A stretch of DNA of 41,146 nucleotides from Candidatus Dormiibacterota bacterium (GTDB lineage: Bacteria > Chloroflexota > Dormibacteria > Aeolococcales > Aeolococcaceae). Made by a program: the position numbers and the translations under genes. Below are positions 23,954 through 32,920 of this stretch, piece after piece. The notes beneath the pieces were generated by a model, which ran no database searches, was not told the origin of the DNA, and worked only from the letters and a program-made list of their open reading frames with translations. The stretch is from assembly GCA_003141695.1 (NCBI GenBank), contig PLNE01000067.1, forward strand, positions 1 through 41,146, in the 5' to 3' direction. Position 1 is the stretch's first letter. Every line of letters begins with the position of its first letter.

Positions 23954-26110
23954 TCAGTCGAGCGGAACCGAGGCATCGAGCGGATCAGGGCTGCCGATAA
24001 CCTCGATCCTCACGGTGTGGGCAATCTGGGCCGAGGAGCGCCCCACGTGCACCTGATATGACCCGGGGTCGACATACCATCCCGCTTCCCGGCGGTGCAG
24101 ATGCACCTCACGAGGGGCCCATGAGACGGGGTGACGCTCCAGCAGCGCCGGCCAGTCCTCGTCGGCCACGTCGTAGTAGGCAAACGACCGTTCTCCCAGC
24201 TCGAAGCCGACAGCAGTGCTCTCACCCGGGCCCAACCGAACCTTGGCGAAGGCCTTGAGCTCCTTCACCGGTCGAAGCCGGCCGCCGGGCCGGGCCCTTC
24301 CGCCCCCGGGCGGGGCGACGTAGAGCTGGACGACCTCGGCTCCGCGCCGCGGACCCGTATTGGTCACCGTCACCGCGACGCGGACGCGCTGGCCGGCGGC
24401 CACCACGGTCTCCGACAGTCGCGGGGCCCCGATCTCGAAAGTCGTGTAGGAGAGGCCGTGGCCGAAAGGGAAGCGCACCGGCAGCTTGCGGGCTTCGTAC
24501 CACCGGTAGCCGATGAACAGCCCTTCGCCGTATCGGACCTGGCTGCTCTCGCCCGGGAAGTTGCCAAAGGCGGGGGTGTGCTCGAGCGCGAGCGGGAGCG
24601 TGGTGGGCAGCCGCCCACCGGGCTCGGCATCCCCGAAGAGGACGTCGACCAGGGCGTTGGCATACTCCTGGCCGGCAAACCACGCTTGGAGCACCGCGCC
24701 GGCCTCATCTGCCCACTCCATGGTGACCGGGGCCCCCGCATTGACCACCACCACGCTGGACGGGTTGGCCCGCAGGATTCGGCGAACGAGGTCGTCCTGC
24801 TGGCCGGGAAGGTCCATCGTCTCGCGGTCGTAATCCTCCGTCTCCCAACCCGGGTCGCTGCCGACGATGACGATCGCGGCGTCCGCGCCACGAGCCAGAT
24901 CGACAGCGCGCTGAACGCCCGCCTCGTCCGCACCCGTCTCGTGGACGATCTCGTGAGTGTCTCCGAAGCGCTCCCGGAGGGCGGTGAGCGGCGACAGAAG
25001 ATAGTGGGGGATGACGCCCGCGCTGCCACCGCCCATGATCACGGGGCGGTCCGCGTTGGGTCCGACCAGCGCGATGCGACGAAGGCCGCTCGGCGCCAGT
25101 GGGAGGACGCCGCGGTTGCTGAGGAGCACCAGAGCGTCGGCCGCCACCCGACGATTGAGGGCCCGGTCTTCGGGGCGATCGACCGGACGCTCGGGCTGCC
25201 CGACCGGGGCTTCCAGGGCGCCGACCCGATTCAGGACGGTGAGGAGCCGGCGGACCTTGGCATCGAGGAGCGATTCGTCAACATCGCCGGCGCGAACCGC
25301 GGTGGCGAGCGCGGCACCGAAAGAACGGGGCGGGCCGGGCATCTCCAGGTCGAGACCGGCGCGAGCCGCCTCGATGGTCCTCGCGAGGGCCCACCAGTCG
25401 GTCATGACCACGCCCCCAAAACCCCACTCGCTGCGGAGGATGTCGGTCAGAAGACGCGGGTCGTCGGAGGGGTGGCAACCGTTGACCCGGTTGTAGCTGG
25501 TCATCAGCGCCAGCACGTCAGCCACCTTGACCGCGTACTCGAAGGGCAGGAGGTACAGCTCGCGCAGCGTGCGCTCGTCGACGACCGAGGAGGAGGTGTT
25601 GCGCTCGAACTCGGTCTCATTGCCCACGAAGTGCTTCACGGTGGCCACCACACCCTGGGCCTGCACCCCCCGGATGTACCCGATCGCAAGCTTGGCGGTC
25701 AGGATCGGATCCTCAGAGAACGCCTCGAAGTTGCGCCCCCAGAGCGGGTGCCGGTGCAGGTTGACAGTGGGGGCGAGGAGCACCCGCGCCCCCTTGTCGC
25801 GAGCCTGGCGCGCGACCATCGCCGCGGTCTCTGCGACCAGATCGGGATCCCAGGTGGCGCCGAGAGCCGTCTGCGAGGGGATGCACACCGACGGCGTGAG
25901 GCTGAGGCCATCGCCCCGGGTCTCGCCCCGAGCCCCGTTGGGACCATCGGTGAGCTTCACCGCGGGGATGCCAAGTCGCGGCACCGAGCCGGTGTGCCAG
26001 CTGTCGACACCGGCGGTGAGGGACGCCTTCTCGTCGAGGGTCATGCGGCCGACGAGCGCATCGACGTCCCGGATCGCTGCGTCTGCCGGGATCGGCGGCG
26101 GCGACTCCAT
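23954..26110 (-). CDS. GH3 family beta-glucosidase (no PA14)
   Basis: 718-aa retaining glycosidase. The barrel domain has LTDGPNGARGE, KHFVGNETEFERNTSSS, RELYLLPFE and the nucleophile loop GGVVMTDWW. The sandwich domain has VIMGGGSAGVIP and the region ETEDYDRETMDLPGQQDDL with the candidate acid/base Glu. A C-terminal FnIII-like domain (VTVTNTGPRRGAEVVQLYV) follows. Unlike the other GH3 enzyme here it lacks the PA14 insertion, so the two are paralogues with probably different chain-length or linkage preferences. ATG 26110 follows GGAGGA at 9-10 nt; GTG 26113 is an alternative. No signal peptide is seen. It lies downstream of and convergent in layout with nothing, sharing the strand with the lacI operon that starts about 140 nt beyond its stop. 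Confidence 0.92.
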   Translation of the reverse strand: MESPPPIPADAAIRDVDALVGRMTLDEKASLTAGVDSWHTGSVPRLGIPAVKLTDGPNGARGETRGDGLSLTPSVCIPSQTALGATWDPDLVAETAAMVARQARDKGARVLLAPTVNLHRHPLWGRNFEAFSEDPILTAKLAIGYIRGVQAQGVVATVKHFVGNETEFERNTSSSVVDERTLRELYLLPFEYAVKVADVLALMTSYNRVNGCHPSDDPRLLTDILRSEWGFGGVVMTDWWALARTIEAARAGLDLEMPGPPRSFGAALATAVRAGDVDESLLDAKVRRLLTVLNRVGALEAPVGQPERPVDRPEDRALNRRVAADALVLLSNRGVLPLAPSGLRRIALVGPNADRPVIMGGGSAGVIPHYLLSPLTALRERFGDTHEIVHETGADEAGVQRAVDLARGADAAIVIVGSDPGWETEDYDRETMDLPGQQDDLVRRILRANPSSVVVVNAGAPVTMEWADEAGAVLQAWFAGQEYANALVDVLFGDAEPGGRLPTTLPLALEHTPAFGNFPGESSQVRYGEGLFIGYRWYEARKLPVRFPFGHGLSYTTFEIGAPRLSETVVAAGQRVRVAVTVTNTGPRRGAEVVQLYVAPPGGGRARPGGRLRPVKELKAFAKVRLGPGESTAVGFELGERSFAYYDVADEDWPALLERHPVSWAPREVHLHRREAGWYVDPGSYQVHVGRSSAQIAHTVRIEVIGSPDPLDASVPLD

Positions 26111-26228
26111 CACGCTGAGCTCCTCCGGGTGCGGCGCCGGTCCCACCCCGGCATCCGGCGCATCCTAACGTTCGAATCAATGCCCGTGACCGCGTCAGCG
26201 GTGGGGGGGCGAGATCACCGTGTCGATG

Positions 26229-26264
26229 TCGACGTCGGCGCGTCTCGACTCATGCCGACGTCGA
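26229..26264. repeat. 11-bp inverted repeat between MCP and GH3 genes
   Basis: TCGACGTCGGC (26229-26239) pairs perfectly with GCCGACGTCGA (26254-26264) around a 14-nt loop. It lies 20 nt after the MCP stop and 119 bp before the GH3 start, so it could be a terminator for the former or an operator for the latter. Confidence 0.45.
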
Positions 26265-26283
26265 GAACCTGGCGGCGACCGGG

Positions 26284-28245
26284 TCAGCGGCGAAGGTCAG
26301 CGCTCCCGCCGGTGGGCTGGTGGCGCCCGTTGCCTCCCGGGCGGGCGGGGACCATGCCCGAGGCCTGTTCGAGGTCACCGGCCATCGTCGCCTGGGCGCC
26401 CGAAGCCAGAGCCAGCTCCTGAGCGGTGGTCGAGACCTGCTGGCTCGCGATCCGCACCTGCACCATGGCCTCCACCACCTGCTCGGTGGCGGACTGCTGC
26501 TGCTGGGTGGCGAGCCGTATCCCCGAACTGGCCTCGGCGACCTGCTCCATGAGCACGAGGCCGTCCTTGAGCTGCTCTGCTCCCTTGTCCATCGCCAGCA
26601 CCGTGGCGTTGGTCTCGACCTGCACGTTCTCGGTGATCTGGGAGATGTCGGCGGCGAGCGTCTTCGAGCGATCGGCAAGCCGGCGCACCTCGTCGGCGAC
26701 GACCGCGAAGCCGCGCCCCGCCTCGCCGGCGCGAGCGGCCTCGATGGCGGCGTTCAGGGCGAGGAGGTTGGTCTGGTCGGCGAGATCGTTGATCATCGAG
26801 AGGATCTTCGTGATGTCGCGAACGCGATCGGTGAGGCTCAGGGTCCGCTCGCTGGAGGCGAGGATGTCCTCGCGGGCCCGTTCCAGCTTGTCCCGGGTCT
26901 CCGAGGCCTGGGCGGCGACCACGTCCACGGTCTCGGCGATCTGACCCGAGGTCCGCGCCAGCTCCTCCATGCTGGCCGACGTCTCGGTGGCGCTCGAGCT
27001 CTGCCGGGCGGTGGTGGCGGCGAGCTCGGTGGAGGCGGCCGCCAGGCGGATGGCCGAGTCGGAGAGGTCCCTGCTGGTGCCCTGCACCCGGCCGATCAGG
27101 GCTCCGAGGTGCTCGACCATCTGATTGAAGGCAGTGGCCAGGGTGGCCACCTCCACCGCCCCGGCCGGAGTCACCCGGGCGGTGAGGTCGCCGTCGGAGA
27201 CGCGGCGCGCCGCCCGCGAGAGAGCGCGGATGGGACGCACCTCGACCTGGGCCATCGCGAAGGAGAAGACAGCTGCGAGCACGAGCCCGATGCCGAGGAC
27301 GATGAACCCGGAGTTGCGCAGCGCGGCCACGCCGTTCAGCGCCTGGTTGGCGGGCTCGCTGACCAGGATCGCCCACTGCACGTCAGGGGCCTCGGCGTAC
27401 CCGGTGATGGAGTCGGTGCCGTTCATGACCATGCGGGCTGCGCCGGAGTGACCGCCCAGGGCGTCGACCACGGCGGGGTTGTCGATGCGAGTCCTGAGCG
27501 CCCCTTTGGCGAGCATCTGCACCGAGGTGAGCTTGGACGCACTCCCCATCGAGGTCGTGTACACGAGCCGGCCGGAGCTGTCCACGGCGGTGACCGAGGT
27601 CGACACGCCACCCGCGCCGCGGACGCCGGCAAAGAGGTTGGCGATCTGGTTGCTGCCTCCGCCGGGCCCGGTCCAGGGCTCCAAGCCGACGGCGCCGACC
27701 AGAAGACCGCTGAACTGCAGGTTGCTGGTGCTGGCCGGCACCGCCATCAGCCACTGGAGGTCATTGCCAGCGGCGTTCAAGGTGACGTCGCCGGCATAGG
27801 GCTGGCCGCTCTCGGTGATCCCCGTCACCCAAGTCTGATCGACGAGCGATACCTCTCCTCCGATGCCGGTGGCCGCGATGGGCTGACCGGTGGGGTCGAC
27901 CAGCTCCAGCTCGGCGAAGGGGTCGCTCGAGGTTGACTTCGCGATCAGGGCGATGGCGGACTTGGCGCCGGTGGCGTCGGAGCTCGAGATGATGCTGGCC
28001 AGCTGGGTCAGCTCGCGCTCACGGTCCTGGACCCACGAGTCGACCTGACTGGAGACCTCCTGGGCCACCGTCTGGACACCGTTGGAGGTGTCGGTGGAGA
28101 GGCTTCCAGCCGAGAGCTCGGTGAGGACGAGCACCATCGAACCCATCACCACGACGCAGATGGCGAGAACGCCCACTAAGAAGCGCGTGAAGTAATGACC
28201 ACCCCGGCGGTCGAAGCCGGAGAGCGCCCTCTTCAGGATGTCCAC
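26284..28245 (-). CDS. Methyl-accepting chemotaxis protein
   Basis: 653-aa transmembrane chemoreceptor. It has a first membrane helix (about 22-42), a periplasmic dCache-like sensor (about 43-310), a second helix (about 315-340), a HAMP domain ([19 protein letters not shown]) and a cytoplasmic signalling coiled coil. The hairpin tip [20 protein letters not shown] and following [18 protein letters not shown] are the conserved CheA/CheW-contact region. The GTG start at 28245 has only weak ribosome-site support. No che or flagellar genes are visible. Its position beside the beta-glucoside island, plus a LacI-type site and a palindrome upstream, suggests it may sense a plant-derived sugar or report on it, but the ligand is unknown. 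Confidence 0.92.
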   Translation of the reverse strand: MDILKRALSGFDRRGGHYFTRFLVGVLAICVVVMGSMVLVLTELSAGSLSTDTSNGVQTVAQEVSSQVDSWVQDRERELTQLASIISSSDATGAKSAIALIAKSTSSDPFAELELVDPTGQPIAATGIGGEVSLVDQTWVTGITESGQPYAGDVTLNAAGNDLQWLMAVPASTSNLQFSGLLVGAVGLEPWTGPGGGSNQIANLFAGVRGAGGVSTSVTAVDSSGRLVYTTSMGSASKLTSVQMLAKGALRTRIDNPAVVDALGGHSGAARMVMNGTDSITGYAEAPDVQWAILVSEPANQALNGVAALRNSGFIVLGIGLVLAAVFSFAMAQVEVRPIRALSRAARRVSDGDLTARVTPAGAVEVATLATAFNQMVEHLGALIGRVQGTSRDLSDSAIRLAAASTELAATTARQSSSATETSASMEELARTSGQIAETVDVVAAQASETRDKLERAREDILASSERTLSLTDRVRDITKILSMINDLADQTNLLALNAAIEAARAGEAGRGFAVVADEVRRLADRSKTLAADISQITENVQVETNATVLAMDKGAEQLKDGLVLMEQVAEASSGIRLATQQQQSATEQVVEAMVQVRIASQQVSTTAQELALASGAQATMAGDLEQASGMVPARPGGNGRHQPTGGSADLRR

Positions 28246-28335
28246 ATCGCCGTGTCCGCACTCCGGCTGAGGTCAGGCCGGGCTCTCTGCGGCCGAACTC
28301 TGACCGCCGCATCATCCCCCCGGCCCCTGTGACAG

Positions 28336-28353
28336 CGGCAACGCGCGTTGCCG
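28336..28353. promoter_or_regulatory. 18-bp perfect palindrome upstream of MCP
   Basis: CGGCAACGCGCGTTGCCG is perfectly self-complementary with a central CG as in LacI-family operators, about 90 bp upstream of the chemoreceptor start. It is a probable binding site for a dimeric regulator. Confidence 0.5.
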
Positions 28354-28564
28354 AATATGGGTAACGGGGATAGACGGCGGCCGACCCGTGACGGACTGGA
28401 CCGCCGGCACGAAAGCGAGGGTCTCTGGGCACGCCGACCGCGGCCGGGCCCGGCCGGTGGGAGGGCTTTGCGACGAGGGCTGGTCTGCCGCGCAGCCCCC
28501 CCCGGCAGGGAATCGAGCCTCGAGCTCCTCCCGGCAGTCAACCGGCGTGCCGGCCCCAGACTGG

Positions 28565-28578
28565 TGAGAGCGTTCCCA
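28565..28578. promoter_or_regulatory. LacI/cre-type operator candidate
   Basis: TGAGAGCGTTCCCA matches 12 of 14 positions of the CebR box and 12 of 14 of the Bacillus cre consensus. It could link the chemoreceptor or the delta-prime gene to the sugar regulator. Chance is possible at this level of match. Confidence 0.35.
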
Positions 28579-28704
28579 CACTCTAGGGGCACCGTCTGGG
28601 GGTGTCAATGATCAGCGGCGACCTCTCCGGCCACCGCGCTCCGCGGAGCGAGGTGCCACCCCTCCGCCGAACTCCAGGCCCGACCCCGGGGCAGGCGCGC
28701 CTGA

Positions 28705-29706
28705 TCAGGCGACCGCAGGTGGGGCCGGGACCCCTCCGAACGTCTCCAGGAAGAGTGACTCCAGCAGCAGCCGCGGCTGGGCGTAGGAGGCGACCTGGGC
28801 GCTGGCCCGCAGCAGGAGGTCCAGGATCCGGCCGGCGCCCGCCGGAGAGAGCGCTCTCGCCCACGCATCCGCCTCCCGCCTCCGGCTTCGCAGGCGGGCT
28901 AGCTCCGGAGCTCCGGCCGCCCGGACCGCCGCGTCGCGCACGAATGCGGACCAGATTGAGAGGTTGAGCAGCAGCCGCTCTCGACCCTCGCCGCCGGCCG
29001 CGGGGGTCAGCTCGACCGCCGCCTCGAGGGCGGCGGAGCTCCCGCCCCCGCCGATGGCGAGGAAGCGGTCGAGCATCGCCAGCTCGCCACTCAGCGCCTC
29101 AGGGTCGCCCGCGAGACGCAGCGCCCGCCCCGGACGCCCGGCGCCCAGCTCTGCAGCCAGCAGCGCGGTCTCCGGCTGGACGTCATGGCGATCCCGGAGC
29201 CAGGCCTCGATGGCACCGCCCTCCACCAGGCCAAGGCTGAGCCGTCCACAGCGGGAGACGACGGTGGCGGGCAGGCGCTCGGGGCTGTGGGCGGTGAGCA
29301 GGAGATGGGTGCCGGGGGGTGGCTCCTCGATGGTCTTGAGCAGCGAGTTGGCCGCCTCCTCGGTCAGCCGATCGGCGCGAGCGATGATCGCCACTCGGGC
29401 CCCGCCCGCCCACGTGCGCAGGCCGAGAAACTCCTGGAGGCTCCCGGGGTCACCGCCGGCCCTCACCCGCCGGATCGAGATCCTCTCCTCCGGCGAGTCC
29501 TCCAGCCAGAGGTCGGGATGGGCGGCCGGATCCCCGGGCCAGAAGCCACGGGGCAGCAGCTCGGCGGCCAGGCTCAGCATCAGGGTGGTCTTGCCGACCT
29601 GGTCGGGGCCGGTGACGAGGAGGGCGTGTCCGAGCTGCCCCGAATCGAGGGCGTGGCGGAGCCCGGCGACGGCGCCGGGGTTGCCGAGGAGGTCACCGAG
29701 CGCCAC
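28705..29706 (-). CDS. holB: DNA polymerase III delta-prime subunit
   Basis: 333-aa clamp-loader subunit. It has an N-terminal AAA+ domain with HALLVTGPDQVGKTTL (P-loop), the motif EEAANSLLKTIEEPP and the sensor/SRC motif ATVVSRCGRL, then a C-terminal collar-like helical domain. The zinc-binding cysteines seen in many delta-prime proteins are absent; only the SRC cysteine is recognisable, so it is a divergent member. The GTG at 29706 (MALGDLLGNP) gives the expected start. The longer upstream extension would overlap the divergent protease gene and has no family similarity. Its start is 25 bp from the oppositely oriented CPBP gene. Confidence 0.87.
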   Translation of the reverse strand: MALGDLLGNPGAVAGLRHALDSGQLGHALLVTGPDQVGKTTLMLSLAAELLPRGFWPGDPAAHPDLWLEDSPEERISIRRVRAGGDPGSLQEFLGLRTWAGGARVAIIARADRLTEEAANSLLKTIEEPPPGTHLLLTAHSPERLPATVVSRCGRLSLGLVEGGAIEAWLRDRHDVQPETALLAAELGAGRPGRALRLAGDPEALSGELAMLDRFLAIGGGGSSAALEAAVELTPAAGGEGRERLLLNLSIWSAFVRDAAVRAAGAPELARLRSRRREADAWARALSPAGAGRILDLLLRASAQVASYAQPRLLLESLFLETFGGVPAPPAVA

Positions 29707-29731
29707 GCGGCCAGCTTGCCACAATGGCGCG

Positions 29732-30505
29732 ATGCGCCAGGGCTCGATGCGCCAGCTCGTCGCCACCCCCGCCGGCGGGACGGGCGGGGCCACCCCGCGG
29801 GTGCCCTGGGACTGGACCGACGTGGTCATCTTCTTCGGCGCTTACCTCCTGGGGGTCTCGGTGCTCTCGGAGATCTTCTACGCCCCGGGGGTCGAGCGAT
29901 TCGCGCGCGGGCTGACCCACGGGCTGAGCCCTCAGGTGCAGACGGCGCTCGCCAACTTCGCGGAGCAGACGGCGGTCTACGCGTTCGCGATCGCGGTGGT
30001 CGCGGGCCTCGTGCTCGGCCGCCGGCACGCCTCGCTGAGGGATCTCGGCTGGCGGTTGCCTCGCATCCGCTGGATCCCGGTCGCCGTCGTCTCCAGCATC
30101 GTCGCCCTGGTGGTGCTGAGCTGGCTCCTCAACCTGGAGGCGGGCCTGGTCCACGTCCAGAACGCCCAGGTTTCGACCGTGCAGGGCGAGTACGGCCATC
30201 AGGTCGGCATCGCCCTCCTGCTGCTCTCGGTCGAGGTTCCGCTCGCCGAGGAGACATTCTTCCGAGGCTTCGTCTACGGCTGGATGCGCCGCCACCTCAA
30301 CGTCCCGGCGGCAGCGGTGCTCTCCGGATGTTTCTTCGCCGCCGCCCATGTCGGCTGGGGAACGTCCACGGAGGAGATCCTCTTCCTCCCCCTGGCCCTG
30401 CTCGGGATCCTGCTGGCACTCCTCTATGAGTACTCGGGGTCCCTGCTCCCCGGGGCGATCGTCCACGGCATCTTCAACCTGGTGGAGACGCTGCAGATCC
30501 TCTGA
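29732..30505 (+). CDS. CPBP-family intramembrane metalloprotease (CAAX/Abi type)
   Basis: 257-aa polytopic membrane protein with about seven hydrophobic segments. The three CPBP motifs are in order: EETFFRGFVYGW (EExxxR), FFAAAH (FxxxH) and HGIFN (HxxxN). These form the zinc site of Rce1-like glutamic intramembrane proteases. The substrate is unknown; bacterial members act in immunity to peptides, protein maturation or scaffolding. I chose ATG 29732; CACAAT ends 6 nt upstream and could be a -10 for a leaderless transcript. ATG 29747 is an alternative. Confidence 0.9.
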   Translation: MRQGSMRQLVATPAGGTGGATPRVPWDWTDVVIFFGAYLLGVSVLSEIFYAPGVERFARGLTHGLSPQVQTALANFAEQTAVYAFAIAVVAGLVLGRRHASLRDLGWRLPRIRWIPVAVVSSIVALVVLSWLLNLEAGLVHVQNAQVSTVQGEYGHQVGIALLLLSVEVPLAEETFFRGFVYGWMRRHLNVPAAAVLSGCFFAAAHVGWGTSTEEILFLPLALLGILLALLYEYSGSLLPGAIVHGIFNLVETLQIL

Positions 30506-30519
30506 CCTGGATCGGGCCG

Positions 30520-32223
30520 TCAGCCTGCGGCGGCGGGGGCCGTGGCGGCGGCGACGGCGTCCCGGACCCCGTGGTGGACGTTGCCGGCCGGGACCAGCTC
30601 AAAGACCCCGTACCGCTGGAGTAGGTCGTGGATGTCCTCGACGTGGGCGAGGTGGATGTTCACCGAGCGCGTCCGGAGGTCGCGCAGGAGGGTGAGCAGC
30701 ACCTGACCGGCGGAGTAGTCGATGTCCGCGACCGGCGAGAGGTCGAGCACCACCCAGGTGACCGGGTGCGGGGCGGCGGCCACCAGGTCCAGCACCCGCT
30801 GCCGGAAACGGTCGGCGTTGGCGAAGAAGAGGGTGCCATCGAAGCGGTAGGCGATGCCGCCGGGGAGGGTCTCGACGCCGGGCCGGGCGGGTTCGGGGAT
30901 GAGGGCGTCGGCAGATCCCGCGAGGGGCACCATCACCGTGTCCCGGGGCCGGTAGGCGCGGCGGACGAAGTCGAGCACGGAGAGGGCGACGGCGAGCGCG
31001 ATCCCCTGCTCCACCCCGATCAGGACGACGACCAGCGCGGTGATGGCGGCCAGCGCCAGCTCGTCACGGCGCAGCCTCCAGAGCTGGCGCAGGTGGCCGA
31101 GGTCGACGAGCCGGATGCCGATGACGAAGACCACGGCGGCGAGGGTCGCGTCGGGCAGGAAGTGGAGCAGGGCGGTGGCGGCCACCAGCACCACGACGGC
31201 GATCACCGCCATCACCAGCTGGGCGAGCTGGGTGCGCCCCCCGGCGGCGTCCACCACGGCCGTCTTGGTCGGGCTGCCGTTGACGCAGAACGCGCCGGTG
31301 ACGCCGGCGGCCAGGTTGGCGACGGCGAGACCGACCAGGTCGCGGTTCTCGGAGAGGGGTTCCTCGCGCTTCTGGGCGAAGCTGCGCGCGGTGGCCGCGC
31401 TCTGGGCCAGGACCACCACGAAGATCGAGGCGGCGATCCCGGCCAGCCCGGGGACCTGGCCCCAGGTGACGTGGGGGAGGCCGATGGGCGGGAGCCCGGC
31501 CTTCACCGACCCGACGATGGCGACGCCGTGCTGGTCGAGCCGGAGGGTGGCGGCCACGATGATCGAGACGGCGACCACCACAAGGGTTGCAGGGATGCGC
31601 TTGGACACCCGCTCGAAGAGCAGGATCACGGCCACCGCCAGGATGGCCAGCACGGCGGCGGGGATCACGATGTGGCCGAGGGAGGTCAGCACCTTCCCCA
31701 TCTGGTTGACCACGTTGCCGCTGGCGTGGATACCCAGCATGCTGGGGAGCTGCGTGAGCGCCACCTGCACGCCGACGCCGCTCAGGAATCCGACCAGGGC
31801 GGTCCGGGAGAGGAAGTCGGCGAGGAAGCCGAGGCGGAGCAGGCGGGCCACCAACAGGTAGCCGGCGGCGAGCAGCGCGATGACCCCGGCGAGAGCGACG
31901 TACTCGGGGCTCTCCGGCTTGGCGATGCCGATCAGGGCCGCGAACATGATCGCGGCCGTCGCCGAGTCGGCGCCCACCACGAGATGCCGCGAGGAGCCGA
32001 TCAGGCCAAAGACGATCACCGGGAGCGCCAGGGTGTAGATGCCGGTGATCACCGGCATCCCGGCGATCTTGGTGTAGCCCATCGACTCGGGGATGGCCAC
32101 GGCCGCGAGCGTCGCCCCGGCGATGACGTCGGCGACGATCGTCGCCCGGGTGGTGCCGTCCAGTCCCTGGATGAAGGAGAGGGGATTCTTCCGCGCGGGG
32201 GAGGCGGTGGCGGCGTGGGTCAC
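30520..32223 (-). CDS. SulP-family anion transporter with STAS domain
   Basis: 567-aa inner-membrane transporter for sulfate, bicarbonate or dicarboxylates. The SulP domain begins with DVIAGATLAAVAIPESMGYTKIAGMPVITGIYT, has 12 or more hydrophobic segments and contains CVNGSPTKTAVVDAAGGRTQ. A cytoplasmic STAS domain (about 440-550) has TLFFANADRFRQRV and VLDLSPVADIDYSAGQVL. The substrate cannot be read from the sequence. It starts with GTG 32223 and follows the phosphatidyltransferase gene by 86 bp on the same strand, so read-through from the inositol operon is possible. It is convergent with the CPBP gene (14-bp gap). Confidence 0.92.
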   Translation of the reverse strand: MTHAATASPARKNPLSFIQGLDGTTRATIVADVIAGATLAAVAIPESMGYTKIAGMPVITGIYTLALPVIVFGLIGSSRHLVVGADSATAAIMFAALIGIAKPESPEYVALAGVIALLAAGYLLVARLLRLGFLADFLSRTALVGFLSGVGVQVALTQLPSMLGIHASGNVVNQMGKVLTSLGHIVIPAAVLAILAVAVILLFERVSKRIPATLVVVAVSIIVAATLRLDQHGVAIVGSVKAGLPPIGLPHVTWGQVPGLAGIAASIFVVVLAQSAATARSFAQKREEPLSENRDLVGLAVANLAAGVTGAFCVNGSPTKTAVVDAAGGRTQLAQLVMAVIAVVVLVAATALLHFLPDATLAAVVFVIGIRLVDLGHLRQLWRLRRDELALAAITALVVVLIGVEQGIALAVALSVLDFVRRAYRPRDTVMVPLAGSADALIPEPARPGVETLPGGIAYRFDGTLFFANADRFRQRVLDLVAAAPHPVTWVVLDLSPVADIDYSAGQVLLTLLRDLRTRSVNIHLAHVEDIHDLLQRYGVFELVPAGNVHHGVRDAVAAATAPAAAG

Positions 32224-32309
32224 GGCTCGGGGCAGTCTACCGCTGCGCCCGGATCGCCGCGGTCGTCGCTCCGTGCCCCGCGGTTGCCCAACGGCGCCCG
32301 CCCTCCGGG

Positions 32310-32912
32310 TCAGGAGTCCGAGGGGGCGGTTTGCCGAGCCTCCCGCCGGACCAGCCGGATGCGCTGGAGGGCGGTGAGGTTGGTGAGAACTGCGAGCACC
32401 CAGAGGGCGATGATGAGTAGCGGCGGTACCACCAGCCCGACGGCGGTGATCACCACCCGCTCCGGACGGGCGAGCAAGCCGCCGTCACAGGTGAAGCCGA
32501 GCGATTGCGCGCGGGCCCGCACGTAGGAGACCAGCAGAGAGCCTCCCAGGGCGACGATCACCAGCATCGCCGGGAGTTCGCCACCGCTCCGTGAGATGAA
32601 GTGGTAGAGCAGGGCGGCGTAGGTGACCACCTCGGCGTAGCGGTCGGTGGTCGAGTCCAGGAAGGCTCCATAAGGGTGCACCCGGTTGGTGACACGGGCC
32701 ACGGCTCCGTCCAGGATGTCGAAGAGTCCGGCGAAGAGGAGCACCAACCCGCCCGGGATGAGCCAGCCGAGGCCGATCAGGACGGCGGCGACGACGGTCA
32801 CCGCCAGCCCGGTCAGGGTGAGGGCATTGGGGGTGACCCCGCGGAGATGGATCGCTGTCACCAGCCGGCGCGCCGCTCCGCGCACCCAATCCTGGAATCG
32901 CTGCGTGAACAC
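32310..32912 (-). CDS. CDP-alcohol phosphatidyltransferase, probable phosphatidylinositol-phosphate synthase
   Basis: 200-aa integral membrane enzyme condensing CDP-diacylglycerol with a phosphorylated alcohol. The complete catalytic signature D-x2-DG-x2-AR-x8-G-x3-D-x3-D lies at residues 65-90 (DILDGAVAR, then GAFLD and D90). Ala/Leu-rich helices follow. Adjacency to ino1, the acyltransferase and the PimA-like gene indicates inositol-1-phosphate as the alcohol, as in mycobacterial PgsA1/PIPS; phosphatidylglycerol-phosphate synthase is the main alternative. The GTG at 32912 has a strong AGGAGG-type site immediately after the pimA stop (8-nt gap). It is the last biosynthetic gene of the operon. 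Confidence 0.87.
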   Translation of the reverse strand: MFTQRFQDWVRGAARRLVTAIHLRGVTPNALTLTGLAVTVVAAVLIGLGWLIPGGLVLLFAGLFDILDGAVARVTNRVHPYGAFLDSTTDRYAEVVTYAALLYHFISRSGGELPAMLVIVALGGSLLVSYVRARAQSLGFTCDGGLLARPERVVITAVGLVVPPLLIIALWVLAVLTNLTALQRIRLVRREARQTAPSDS

Positions 32913-32920
32913 CGCCCTCC

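Larger units (their letters stand above)
28246..28704. other. Intergenic region upstream of the chemoreceptor
   Basis: 459 bp without a convincing gene. It contains an 18-bp perfect palindrome (28336-28353) and a LacI/cre-like 14-mer (28565-28578). Open frames in it lack recognisable domains and have biased composition. Confidence 0.55.

Noticed and set aside
24131-26422. 763-codon plus-strand frame opposite the second GH3 gene
   Set aside because: The GH3 motifs are on the minus strand; the plus frame is a codon-bias artefact rich in Arg, Gly and His.
28348-28967. Several 90-120-codon frames in the MCP/holB intergenic region
   Set aside because: Pro/Arg-rich translations with no motifs, on both strands at once; the region is better explained as regulatory.
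29707-29829. Upstream extension of the delta-prime gene to 29829
   Set aside because: It would overlap the divergent CPBP gene and adds residues without family similarity.
30628-32526. 632-codon plus-strand frame opposite SulP
   Set aside because: Extreme Gly/His/Asp/Glu composition with no domain; antisense to a textbook SulP-STAS protein.
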